Made by a program: the position numbers and the translations under genes. From Haliotis asinina (taxonomy: Eukaryota; Mollusca; Gastropoda; Lepetellida; Haliotidae), in contig NC_090288.1 of the NCBI RefSeq assembly GCF_037392515.1, positions 12,629,969 to 12,693,968 of the forward strand: DNA of 64,000 nt, given 5' to 3'. Under the pieces are notes generated by a model. That model ran no database searches. It was not told the origin of the DNA and worked only from the letters and a program-made list of their open reading frames with translations. Position 1 is the stretch's first letter. Every line of letters starts with the position of its first letter. Shown here piece by piece: positions 47,003 through 59,500 of this stretch.

Positions 47003-47008
47003 TTTATT
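47003..47008 (-). terminator. Candidate poly(A) signal of GRIP
   Basis: AATAAA on the minus strand, about 350 bases past the stop codon. Another AATAAA-like site lies near 46670. Not proven. Confidence 0.3.
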
Positions 47009-47358
47009 TTACACCATGTTGCCATATCAGCTCATGGTCAAAGAATTACTAAGAAAGTGTTTTCTAGATTTACATATTGCCATGGTAACCATCTATCACA
47101 TAATATTGCAGACTGCATCACCAGATATCTCACTGCAAAAAAAACTATATGGTGAAGATGTCACAAAAGCCTTAGCAACCAGATGTATGGAAAATGGAGT
47201 CACATTGCCATGGTTACATAATTTTGTAGGAAAAGCCACTAAACAGGCTGAACAAGATTTTCTAAAAGTTCCATACAGTCGATGCACTGAGATGTTTTAC
47301 CACATTCTCTTACTACCATAGCAATAAGTAGTCACAGTTTGCAAACATGTTGCTATGG

Positions 47359-47559
47359 TTACACAGTTTTACAGGACAACCCACTAGACTGTGTGGTGTT
47401 GGCAGCAGTGGGTGTCTCTGTCACATACAACTCCTTCTGGTTTAGCTTCTGTCTCAGTAGTGGGTTTCTACATACAACCATATGAAGTTTGTTGCCGGCT
47501 TCGGCAATCAGAGGAACGGTCAGACAACAGTCGAAGTCCCGCGTCTTCACTCGGTTCAC
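47359..47559 (-). CDS. GRIP1: GRIP exon S (end of PDZ7, stop codon)
   Basis: Encodes [37 protein letters not shown] and a lineage-specific tail ending [27 protein letters not shown] is nearly identical to vertebrate GRIP. The tail is shorter than the vertebrate one. Its last codons lie inside a repeated sequence that recurs in the 3' flank. Confidence 0.96.
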   Translation of the reverse strand: MNRVKTRDFDCCLTVPLIAEAGNKLHMVVCRNPLLRQKLNQKELYVTETPTAANTTQSSGLSCKTV

Positions 47560-50500
47560 CTGCACCCAAAATACAAATAAGCATTCACAAAAATACCATG
47601 GGTAAAAGACTGACAATTAATGGATGGGAACAAATATTAACAACTATCGACAAAACTGTTCTATCATCAATAATATCAAATACACATTAACATGCTCAAA
47701 CAGATTTTAATATACGAAAATAGACAGTTTACAGAAACACCACATAGATTATGTTCAGAATGCTGTTTTTGTTAATAGTTGCATAAATCAGTCACAAATC
47801 TATTAAACATGCTGGTTTTTAAAACATTTTTATGTGAAGTTACTTATCAATATTGACTGATATTAGGTTAACGATGTTAAGGTCAACTGATCTCTGTGGT
47901 CAATAGCCAGTCCTAACAAACATTGAGTCAGAATAGCAGTGGCTTAAAAAAAAGAGAGATGCTTATCACAGATTTTGGAATTTCAAATATTGCAGACAGT
48001 GGCAATCTTTCACATTCCTCACCACAGATGTTTACCACTGCCATCATAAAACCTACTTCACAAATCCTGGGGCAACCTCTGAATGAAACCTCACCAATGT
48101 TTAAACTTCTGGATCTACCTCTGAATTGTCACCATCACCCTTTAACCCTTATCCCTGTTTCATATAACTAAGGCCCAGTCTCTTTAAACTCCTTTCCTTA
48201 AACCAAGCCTCACCATCACCAACCTCAAACATAAATCCTGGATCAACTTCTAAGACCTCACCGTCTCTAACACTCAGCCATGTTTCATAAATACTAGACT
48301 AATGTCTGAAACTTTAGTCTTGCCTTATCCCTCACCGTGTAAGTATAACAACCTGAATCACATCTCACCTGCAAGATCCGATCATACATCTTGAGTCCAG
48401 CTCTCTGTGCAGCACTACCCTGCCTCACTGCACTGATAAACACACCCTTCTCGTACATGCCGTCAGACAGACTGAACCCAAAGTCCTCCACGGCAGTGTC
48501 TTTCTCCACTGTCACTCGATGCAACTGTATCGGCATCGGCGTGAAGATGGTCTGCATGTGTTCCTGGAAGGTGCGTGATGCCGGCAACGATTCCTTGGAC
48601 CGGGACTTCACCTGTGAGTTGTTATACCGACTGATACAATCCTGCGACATGGCACTCCGGTTCATTCTACATGCACTTTGTGATCTCTGCTTCCGTGCAT
48701 CATCGTCTGAAGCACGTGACCGGCGATCTAAACTAGCACAGCTGCGTTCTCGAAGACTTAGTCCGATCTGACGCAACATCTCTGAACCAGAACCTTTCTC
48801 GAAATCGGCCAGCGTTTTGGCCCACTCATCAGGCTCGAAACTTGAACAGTCGCTGCCTGAGTCATTATCCCATTCTTCATCAGACATGTGCATGTCCGCC
48901 ATTCCTTCCCCGCTACCTTCCAGGACGCCTGCTGAGTCTGTCGACATTGGTCGCATCAAATCTTGAAGAAAGGACAGTATATCTTACAAACACAGAAATG
49001 TCATCATCTGATTACTATTGAGAAAAAAGGGCTGGAAAACAAATACTGCCCACTTTTATTTTCTTGCTTGTTGTTTAATGTCTACTTGGCAATATCCCAG
49101 CTATATGGCAGGGATCTCTAAGCAATCAAATCTGGTCAAGACAATCCAGTGATCAACAACATGAGTGTCGACCTACACGATTGGGATATGACGACACATG
49201 TGAACCAAGCCAGTAAGTCAGACCATCTCATCGACAAGTAAAACATGTATGGGTTACTGTAGATTATTTCTAACCTGGATCTTCACAGGTCTAATATACC
49301 AACTAGAAACAAACTTGTAAATTTTACAGTATTTTCCTTAAAAATTATTGAGGTTTTCATTGTAAAACCAAACTTCATTTACATTAGTGAAACAGTGAAC
49401 AACAGCAAGCATCAAACTGGGGTGATATTAGGCTATAGCATTTCCATTCAGAATTTAGCTCGTGACAAGAAAAGGTAATCTAACCTAGTTTTAGTAACAT
49501 GGTGTGTGTACTTTAAAGATGGGTATTTAAAGAGAAACACCAGGCCAATCTTCAGGGAAATGTAATAAGGAGTTACAAAAGAAAATAAATCTACCTGAAA
49601 TTCTTTCAATTCAAATTAAAGATCACTTCTTGAGAAAAAATGTGTGAACTTTTTTCAGGATTTTTTCTTCAAGGAATGATACAAAATAAGTTTTACCCAT
49701 CATTTTCTTGTTCCTTGGCTGTGGTACTGCAACAACCAGTGGTTGAGAGTTCCCATTGAGATGACTGTGACCGATATCCTGTCCCGAACTGTCCCAGGAT
49801 TCCAGAGCACTGTCCACGCTGGGGATGGGTGTGGCTGGCTTCATATCCTCTCCCTCATACTGGAATCAACAACAATGGCATTAACAAAGAGGGGTGGTTC
49901 AGTGGGGTAGCCATGTCGTTAATCAGTCTTCAAGGTCCTTGTACAAGAGGGGCAGTGGATTGGCCTAATGGATAAAGTGTTTGTTCATAACACCAAAGAC
50001 CTGGGTTCGACTCTCCACATGGGTACAATGTCTGAAACCCATTTCTAGTGTCCCTGCCATGACAATGCTGGAATATTGCTACAAAGAGCATAAAACCTCA
50101 CTTACTTTCATAGGTGCAGCAATTCAGGATTACTTCCCAAAATGTATGGAATCAGTTAAAGCAAATCTTGACTTTATGATGTGAGACACTACACCAAATT
50201 GGCTAGATATGTGGGGAAACTATGAGTTAATTTTCTGTCGTCTGCTATGTAGTACTGAATGAGACGAAGGATCAAATTTGATAAATCCCCAAATCTATTA
50301 ATCTTAAAGATTCAGTGGGTATGTTTAGTTTTACACTGCTTTTAGTAATACTTCAGTCACATCACAGTGGGTTTTCACACACTGTACCTTTGAGGAGAAT
50401 CAAACCTGGGTCTTCAGCATGACGAGCTAACGCTTACACTGCTAGGCTACCCTACCACATCCTTTCTGATTCTGACCAAACTACATCAGCCCATGTCCCT

Positions 50501-53500
50501 TTCATGACTTGTGGATTACTCTATAAGGCTAAATAAAAAAGTGAAATGTTTCTCTGGCATCAGCATGTCATTTTTATTTGTACGCATAACAATTTTTTAT
50601 TGCCATTTTAAAAAAATAATTTTGACTTTGCTGTGTCCATATCATCCGTTTGTCCACTATAAGAATCAGTGTGACTGAATCTACAACTAATTAACACATA
50701 CTAAATTTCCCAAGCTGTGTTTCTGAGAGAATACAAGAAATATGTGTTCCTCCCTCCTCACTTTTTCTATCAAAAATTAAAGAAAAAAGTCCTACCATCC
50801 TTGTCACTTTTGAAAAAAAATGTGCCCGAGAAACATTTAATTATTTTTATGCAGCCTAATATTTGTCATATTTAGACTTACCAGTTGCAGCAATCTATGT
50901 TTAGATCCTGAAAGATAAACAGAAACACTATGATACAAATAAAAATATTCTATAACATTCTCTTGAATACAAAAATACTGTCACATATCCCTACCCAATA
51001 CTAAGTGAAATGAAATAATGGCAGTAACGCGAAGCTAAACCAAAATCTTTGAATCATCATCAAATATTTCTATGTGCTCTTCCCTGATAAATTATTCCTC
51101 TACTTAACCAGCAGAGTATAACATCATTTCTCACCCATCAGCATGGGTCTGGCTATCTTGAGAGTGACCACATCTCCGGCCATCTGCAACATGTTGATGG
51201 CCACAGACAAAGGTTTCGCTCTGGTCAGTTTCCCATTTATTGCCAGCAGACGATCTCCAATGTGAATAGCACCAGTCCTGGTGAATGGAAAATATAAATT
51301 ATTAATAGCTAACAATCATTCCTAATATACCTCAGGAAAGAAGTTAAGCATCGCTCCTTTATTTCAGAAATTATAGAGCTATGATGTATGAGAATACATT
51401 GTGTTATTATAAAATCCAGTCATCAAAGGACAGTGAAAATAACAAGACTATCACAGATATTGCTTTAAGACTAGTATGGTACCAAAACATATATCATCAG
51501 ATGTAACAGTACCATATAAACAACAGGCTTTGAATCACAAGCAGCTAAGGGTAGATCACCATAGTTAGGGACCATGGGCACTTACAGTACCTTTGCTGCC
51601 TGCATGGAACCCTGCTGGATTTAAATCATCCCACTAGCAACTGGTGATTAGTAGTAATTGCAGCCAAGAATAGACAATGCCATTTAGAGAGTGGTCAAAT
51701 GTAACTTATGTCATATTTGGAACTACACTTTTTTCGTAAACTACAAATTCTTGTACTTTTTTGGTTGAGTCCCATCTGGGATTCGAACCTGTACCTTCAG
51801 AGTCAGGCACCAAATCACTAGTACACAAAATCAGCCGCCTAACCCACTCATCCTGTGTAAGTCGCAGTGGCTGAGCTGGCTAGGTGGCTGGCAAATGTAG
51901 CCCAACTTAAAACAACTAGAATTCTGCGACAAAAACCCCGGTAAATAAGAAACATACTTTGAATGATGTCTTATGTACCCTCCCAGTAGGGCAATTATTT
52001 TACCCTACTTCAAGCCCCTTTGAGGGTTCAGCCACAAGCTTCATAGTCATGTAGCCATATGGCCAAAATTGAATGTTAATTTTCAGTGATAATTGTGCTT
52101 CATGTGTCTTCAAAATTGTGTCAGTAATGTCTTCCTCTGTATCCAGTATAAATTGACCTACTTCTCTGCAAGTCCCCCTTCGACGAGGTCAGAGATGATA
52201 ATGGGGTCGAGAGGGTCCTCAGTGCCAGTAATGGTCACGCCAAGAGGTCCCCCATGTCTTTGTAGCTCCACTGTGTACGTCACGCAGCCTTCCGTGTTGT
52301 CCTCTGTCAGGATACAAGACACGATTATCTCCCTTGATAAGATTACCTACATATAATGGTATCTTGTCAGATTGTAATAAGTTACAGTCATATAATTCAC
52401 AATGAAGCTACTTCAAGAAAATTTTAGATAGGGTAGATAGTGATTAAAGTGTTTGCCATACTGAAGACCTGGGTTCGATTCCCACACAGGTATTATGTGT
52501 GATGCGATGTCATTTCTTGAGTCCTGTGCCATGAATATTGCTGATATTTTGCTAATAGCAGCTTATCATACTCATTCACATACTTACTAAACTGAGTGAG
52601 TTTAGTTTTACGCCACATTTGACAATATTAAGGAAAAATTACAGCAGGGAACAATAAGAAATGGGCTTCACACTCTGTTCCCATGTGGAGACTCGAACCT
52701 GAATCTTTGGTGTGATAAGCAAACGCTCTAACCACTAGGCTATCCCACTGCCCCCTACTGACTTCCAAGGGATGGAAATTCTTTGAGGGCTACCTGCATA
52801 AGGATCTTCCCTCTTCAGTTTGAGTTTGATGATGTCGTCAGAAGACTCCAGCAGAGTAATAGCATCTTCCACTGTGCAGTTCTCCATGCGGATGTCATTG
52901 ACAGCCAACAACTTGTCCCCAGGCTGCACTGAGCCACATCTACAGATGGCAGAAAAAGACACTTGTTAGAAGGAATTGAGACATCTTTTCTTGCAGACAT
53001 AACACAGAGGTAAATCCACAAAAACTTCAGTCAGTTTAGAAATACTATTCAAGGTAGGATGAAACAAATCTGTTGTCCAAAATGTCCTCTACATGATATA
53101 AGGCTCAGGTGAGATCAAGCAAGGTTCAAAAATGAAATTGCAGGGCCAAGATTTTTGAAGCTCTCTCACAGCTAAGATAGCTGTAAGTTACTGTTAAGGT
53201 TAATGTATGGGACTTATGACTTTCTTAGCACTAAGGGAGATTTGTAATTCTAGGCCCAGGCCTCCAGCTCAACAGATAAAACACAAAACAGCTAAAACCA
53301 TATATACCCCTCATCTCAATGCTGCAAATTTTAGTGTCAACCAAGTCAGTAAGTCTGACCACCCAATCCCATTAGTTGTCTCTTACCACAATCACAATGA
53401 AAACCAATTCTAAATGGGATCTTCATGAGCTTCTTCCTGGAAGACTGCATGAGGTGACCTTAATTGACCCATAGATCAACTTTCCCTACCCATGACTGAC

Positions 53501-56500
53501 CTGTATGCGACGCTGCCTTTCCTCACCCCCGTGATAATGAGCTGGTCTCCTGGCTTCCGCTGGGACGGAGCTGTAACAGGCGGACACCCATCACTCAAAG
53601 CCTTGTCTTGAACCCAACTCCTAGTCGGACAATCTAGTTTGGACAGGCCAATAATATATTGCAATTTTTACATGGAGAAGGTACATCAATAAATAGCAAA
53701 TGATAAATTGTGTTTGGCGTAAGCATATTGGGAGTAACTTAGAAAATCCAAATTGGACAATCTAGTTTGCACTGTGCTTATTTTATCAATATTCCTGCAA
53801 TATCACGGCTGGGGACCTCAGATATGGGCTTCACATATTTCAGTACAATAGAATCCAGAGATCAACAGTGCAAGCATCACTCTACACAACTGGGACATGA
53901 TGGGACAACCTTGTCAGAGAGTCTGACCAGCTGATCCAGTTAGTTGCATGGGATACTGAAGCCCAATTTTAACCCAGATCTTCACAGGTCTGTAGAATGA
54001 GCGAACATGGCAGTTTGCTTGCGTCCATTTCTGACAAGTGGACCTACCAATGATGGTCATGCCAAGACCTCCTGGTTTCTTCGGAATGCGAACAACGTAG
54101 GTTCCGGAACTTGGTGTAACAGATTCTGAAACAGATCCATGTCATGTTAATGTCACACTCTTCGAAACCTCATCTTCTATGAAATGTCCATTCCAATGAC
54201 ATATTCTAATAACAGATGACAAATCCCCCCATGTCCTACAAATTTGATAGAAGTATTCATCAGTTCCCACATGTCCAACTTCATGGAGTATAGGTATCAA
54301 TCAATGTCTGAAAAGGTTGATGGCTGATGATATAATATGTTATGAAGATCCTGATAACAGGAAAACTAGAAAATTTGAAAATCCCTACACATGAAAAGGC
54401 ACTACTTGACAATCTGATCAATGTGTGTGTTTATTGAATGAATACTTATTAGTTTTAGAGATATGATCAGGATAAGGAAAAAAACCTCCATCTCCAACCC
54501 ACCTGCCACATCAATCTCCAACCCACCTGCCACATCAAACTCAAAACCACCTGCCACATCAAACTCAAAACCACCTGCCACATCAAACTCCAACCCACTT
54601 GCCACATCAAACTCCAACCCACTTGCCACATCAAACTCCAACCCACCTGCCACATCAAACTCAATCTCCAACCCACCTGCCACATCAATCTCCAACCCAC
54701 CTGCCATATAAACTCTATCTCTAACCCACCTGCCACATCAAACTCAATCTCCAACCCACCTGCCACATCAATCTCCAACCCACCTGCCATATAAACTCTA
54801 TCTCCAACCCACCTGCCACATCAAACTCTATCTCCATCATACACCTTGGCCGCGAGTCTCTCAGCAACTGGTTCACCTCCTCCAGAGTCTTGTCCGACAG
54901 GTCCACGCCATTGACAGTCAGGATGCGATCACCTTCCTGGATCACTCCACATCTGCAGATACATCCAGCAGTCAGTGGCCACAGTAATCCCACAGTACCA
55001 GGCTGGTGTGACAATACAGTGTCAAAAGATCATGTAAGTCAAACTGGGTGCTTTTTCCAGTGCTAAGCTGGTTCCTTTCTCCCTTTGTGCGTGTCAACTT
55101 TTGATATGCGATAGAGGGCCCAGCTTACTTCTGGTACCTGATTTGACAAGCATATAGTCAGGAACCAAATCTGGTTCCAAATTGCATACCCGTCAATTTG
55201 GCTTTACTACACTGGATCATACGTGGCTGCCAGAGCTGTTGACAATCATTATACCTTGCTAATTTGGGGATGGTTAGATTGGAAACACTGTTTGTCACCA
55301 GAATTACTAAGGTCTCTTCAAGTTGGTGAACTACTTAAGAGCCCTATTGTACTTTGAACAGCACTGCTGTTATTATAGCGTACCAATTTAATGTAGGAGT
55401 GACCAGAGAACACAATGAGTCAGAGTATATTATGCTTGACGAGATCAGCAGATGCTGACTCAACTAAGGGACAAAACTCTAAATGAAATGTGTTGCGTTT
55501 ATCAATGCAATATCTCTCTAAAACCTGTTAAAATATAACTTAAAAACAAACTTTCAAACAACGAAAACAACAAATCATGAGAAAATGTGATTGGCCTGTG
55601 TTTGTAACAAAATTCTATAATTGTTGCCTTCACTACATCCCCACTTTTTAGTCCCCCAACTTAATTTACATTTTAAAATCGTATCCAAATAGTGCACACC
55701 AATGGTCATGACATTGATCAGTTTATTGACTGGTCCAGACTCGATGATTTACACACTGCCATTATACTGGTGGAATATTGCTGTCATGCAGCAACAATCA
55801 ACCAACCAGTCAACCAAGAGTTTGAGGGTGGTGGAAGGAGAGAAATATGCAAACAACATCAACAACAAAAGTTAATCAGTTTCTTATGCTATATGGCGGT
55901 GGTCTGTACATAATCAAGTCTGGACCAGACAATCAAGTGATCAACAGCATGAGTATCAATCTGATTGGTAACTGATGACGTGTCAACAAAGTCAGGGAGA
56001 CTGACTACCCGATACCGTTAATCACCTCTTAGAAAAAAGCTGGGCTACTGAAGATCAATTCTAACCACCAGAAACGGGCTTGACACATTGTACCCATGTG
56101 GGAAATTGAATCCAGGTACTTGGCATGACAAGCGAACACTTCAACCACAAGGCTACCGCACTGACTACACAACATCAACAGATACAAGGTCTTACTGTTC
56201 AGCTGGACTGTTTGGGTCGATGTAGGCGATGACTGGAGGCTCAGACAAGGTGGCTGTGGAGAAGACACCCCCTTCTAGCTGGATCCCGAGGCCCTTCTTG
56301 TCACAGAACAACATGACCTCCGTGGCTTCAGGGTGACACACCTGGTTGTTTGCGGTCAGGACGGATGTTGTATTGGAGGCGATGGACACTAGATGGAGAA
56401 ACAAGATGTCAAAGTGTCACACCTTGATCAAAATGTCACACTGGGTCAAGATGTCACACGTTCATCGAGATGTCACACCTGGGTCCTATGATTCAGTCTG

Positions 56501-59500
56501 AATCAGAGACTTTACTGTCAGCATACTCGATATCTTGGGGAATGCTCTAACCAGGGCTGCAACGATTTGATTTGATCCATAAAAAATCTGACATCTTAGT
56601 TATGACTTTCCATAACCATTGTACCTCTTTTGATACAATATTTATTCAATTGTTTCCTCACAGGAGAAAGATAATCTTTTTGCATCAGGCTAATTATCCA
56701 ATGAGCACTGTTGTTGGCTTTCATGCTATAAAAGCTGACTCACTTGTTCTCTGGGAGTAAAATGAAATCTGCATCTCTACCTGTACACAGAATTTAACTG
56801 AAAGTGGTTGAATTGAGGGTCCAATATTGAAAATCAAATCAAGTCCTGGGTGAATTGCAGCATTAGCTCTAACCATGGCACCATTAAAGTGGTGTTCGGA
56901 CAGATGCTCAGAAGAATACACCTTAGATGTGGGTCTCTTGGCCATTGTTCTAACTAGTACATCATGGAAGCGGTCTCCAGGCCACTATCCTGAGCTACTA
57001 ACCACTAGACAGTATTGGGCTACTCACTGCAAGAGGATATCTTTCGGTCTGATCGAGTCCAGTTCTTTTTGCTGCGCCCTGAGCCCCTTGATGGCAGAGT
57101 GCCAAAGGGTGCGGATGCTGAGGACCCGAGGGTGTTGTAGCTCCGGCTGGGGAGGGTCCCAAAGCCATTGAAGGAAGAAATGGACGGCGGTAATTGTGGC
57201 AGATTCGGGGAGGAGGCAGCAGGGATGTTGGCCAGAGCTGGAAGAATGTGTCAAGTGAGTGAGTGAGGGGAGGGAGGAGTTATATTTAGGATCACAGAAA
57301 ATATTGAGAACTTATACCTACTGTTGCACAGACACAGGTTAAACATATTCTAAGAAACTACCATAGAGAATAATATTTTCTGCTTTTCTGATTTGCTAGC
57401 ATTTATATTGACATCTACATGTTCTTACTGAAAGTCCTGTGGATAGTTTTTAGATAGGTAATATAATAACTTAAGGAAATCTCAAAATTATACCATTAAA
57501 CAAAGTAGGGGATAACAGATTTACAAGATCTATAAAATGGAAATAATGAAGACAGGGAGGCAACAGATGACAGAGAGGAAAATTGACAATTTATTCCATT
57601 CCTTTGGAAATGTTTCATCTGTATGGAGATATCTTACCAAGCTATTGGTATGCTTGCAAAATGGAAGCTACTTCCCCTACTTTTTTAAAATGGTATACAA
57701 ATTTTCTGCACAGTGTATTAACATTCTAATCACCTTCTCAAGGCTCAAATTTTTCAGAAGGTAATATTTTTATAGAGAATTAAAATTCATTTAGATCAAA
57801 GAATACTTCTAAAGTATTGAACTGAGTGTATTCAAAGAAATGGATTGGATACTTCACTTACTTGTTTTGGTCAGTGCATCCCTGGATGCCTTGTACTCAA
57901 GGTGGGTGACGGGCAGGATTTCCAGCTTGATCACATCCTCAGGTCCACACTTCATTAACTGGGTTGCCTCGGCAACAGACATATGTTCCACACTGGCGCC
58001 ATCTATAGCCAGAATATGGTCACCAACATGAAGAGCACCACTCCTGTAAGGGATAAACAATGAACAATTGAAGCTTGATTAGTACACAAATTTCAGAATG
58101 GTTTTTAAGCACAAAGCATTTTCCAGTGATTACTGATTGGAAATGGAATTTATATACAATGCTTTAAATTTTGCAGAAACGATTTCTGCTGTGGTGTGTA
58201 GCTGTGGTGTGCAGCAGTGTTCTGCTGTGGTGTGTAGCTGTGTTTTGCTGATGTATGTGACAGTGTTCTGCAGATATGTGCAACTGTGTTCTGCTGTGGC
58301 GTGTAGCTGTGCTCTGCTAAGGTGTGTACCTGTGTTTCGCTGATGTGACTGTTCTGCAGATGCGTGTAGCTGTGGTGTACAGCTGTTCTGGTGTGGTGTG
58401 TAGCTGTGTTACGCTCTGTGTGTGTTCTCACCTGTCAGCCACGCTCATGGGTGTGATAGTATCGACACAAACACAGCGGCGGCCCTGGTGAGCACTTTGT
58501 GACAGTGTGATCCCGAGATGCGACCCCGGTGTCGTGTCAATCTCCACCAGCAGGGGGCCATTGGCATTTTGTACAGATTCTGGAGGGACAGGGATAAAGA
58601 TGATCAGCTTCATGCATGCATCATATCAGTGTAGGACAATGATGGTTTTGCAGAGTAAATGAGTGAATTGAGTTTAATGCTGCTTTCATCAGTATCATTG
58701 CACCCCACTTCATGTGGAAAGAAAATCTGAAATCAGTTGAGTGAGTGAGTTTAGTTTTATGCCACACTCATCAATATTCCAGCTATATGGCAGGGGTCTG
58801 TAAATAATTGAGTCTGGACTAGACAGTCCAGTGATCAACAGCATGAGCATTGATCTGCGCTATTGGGAACTGATGATGTGTCAACCAAGTCAGTGAGCCT
58901 GACCACCCGATCCCGTCAGTCGCCTCTCACGACAAGCATAGTCGCCTGTTATGGCAAGCATGGGTTCCTGAAGGGCTATTCTAGCCCGGGACCTTCACGG
59001 GTCAAATCTGACATCAAACCTATCATCACGGTAATGCTCCTGACAAAATAAATATCTGTGACTTCATCAGTGTCTGGCCTACCAATGGAACGCAACTTTT
59101 TACAGTGACTTCTGGAGTCATCACACTTGGCAATAAGACAGGTGGGAATTGATCTAGTTGTGGAATCAATTAAGCGTTCACAAATAGAGCGAACCACCAT
59201 CCCATTTCAAAATGGTGTTTCACATGAATCAGGGGCTCGTAATGATATTCACCACATGTAATAGCACGTCCAAATGGATCCTGATGAAAACCAAATGGAT
59301 ACAATCACAGCCCAACACTCACCCATGACAGATACGTCATACTCGACTGTGAAGGTAGCGACCTGCTCACACTGCTGCAGGAACGCCATGGTCTCGGACA
59401 GACTGAGGTGGGTCACCTTGTAGTTGTTGATGAAGATGATACGGTCCCCCTCCTTCAATGAACCTTCCCTGAAAGCACCAACATAACATGCATATAGCAA

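Larger units (their letters stand above)
38381..47358. other. Intergenic DNA and GRIP 3' flank
   Basis: No protein gene is supported. The region is AT-rich and carries SINE relics, MITEs at 39141, 39611 and 41194, tandem arrays at 40035, 43716 and 45830, and a cluster of TTGC(C/T)ATGG palindromes next to the GRIP stop. The 40.2-41.1 and 41.9-42.6 kb stretches show nothing recognisable. Confidence 0.55.

Noticed and set aside
47016..47321. 101-codon plus-strand open frame opposite the GRIP 3' end
   Set aside because: Lies over the X-box-like repeat region and has no protein features.
48391..48771. 126-codon plus-strand open frame
   Set aside because: Antisense shadow of GRIP exon R.
54402..54790. 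Repetitive frames with FDVAGGLE or NSKPPATS units
   Set aside because: They come from the minisatellite derived from the GRIP donor, not from a separate gene.
57024..57254. Longer open frame over GRIP exon H (frame ending IRPKDILLQ)
   Set aside because: Its phase does not fit the neighbouring exons; the other frame joins in phase and matches the GRIP linker.
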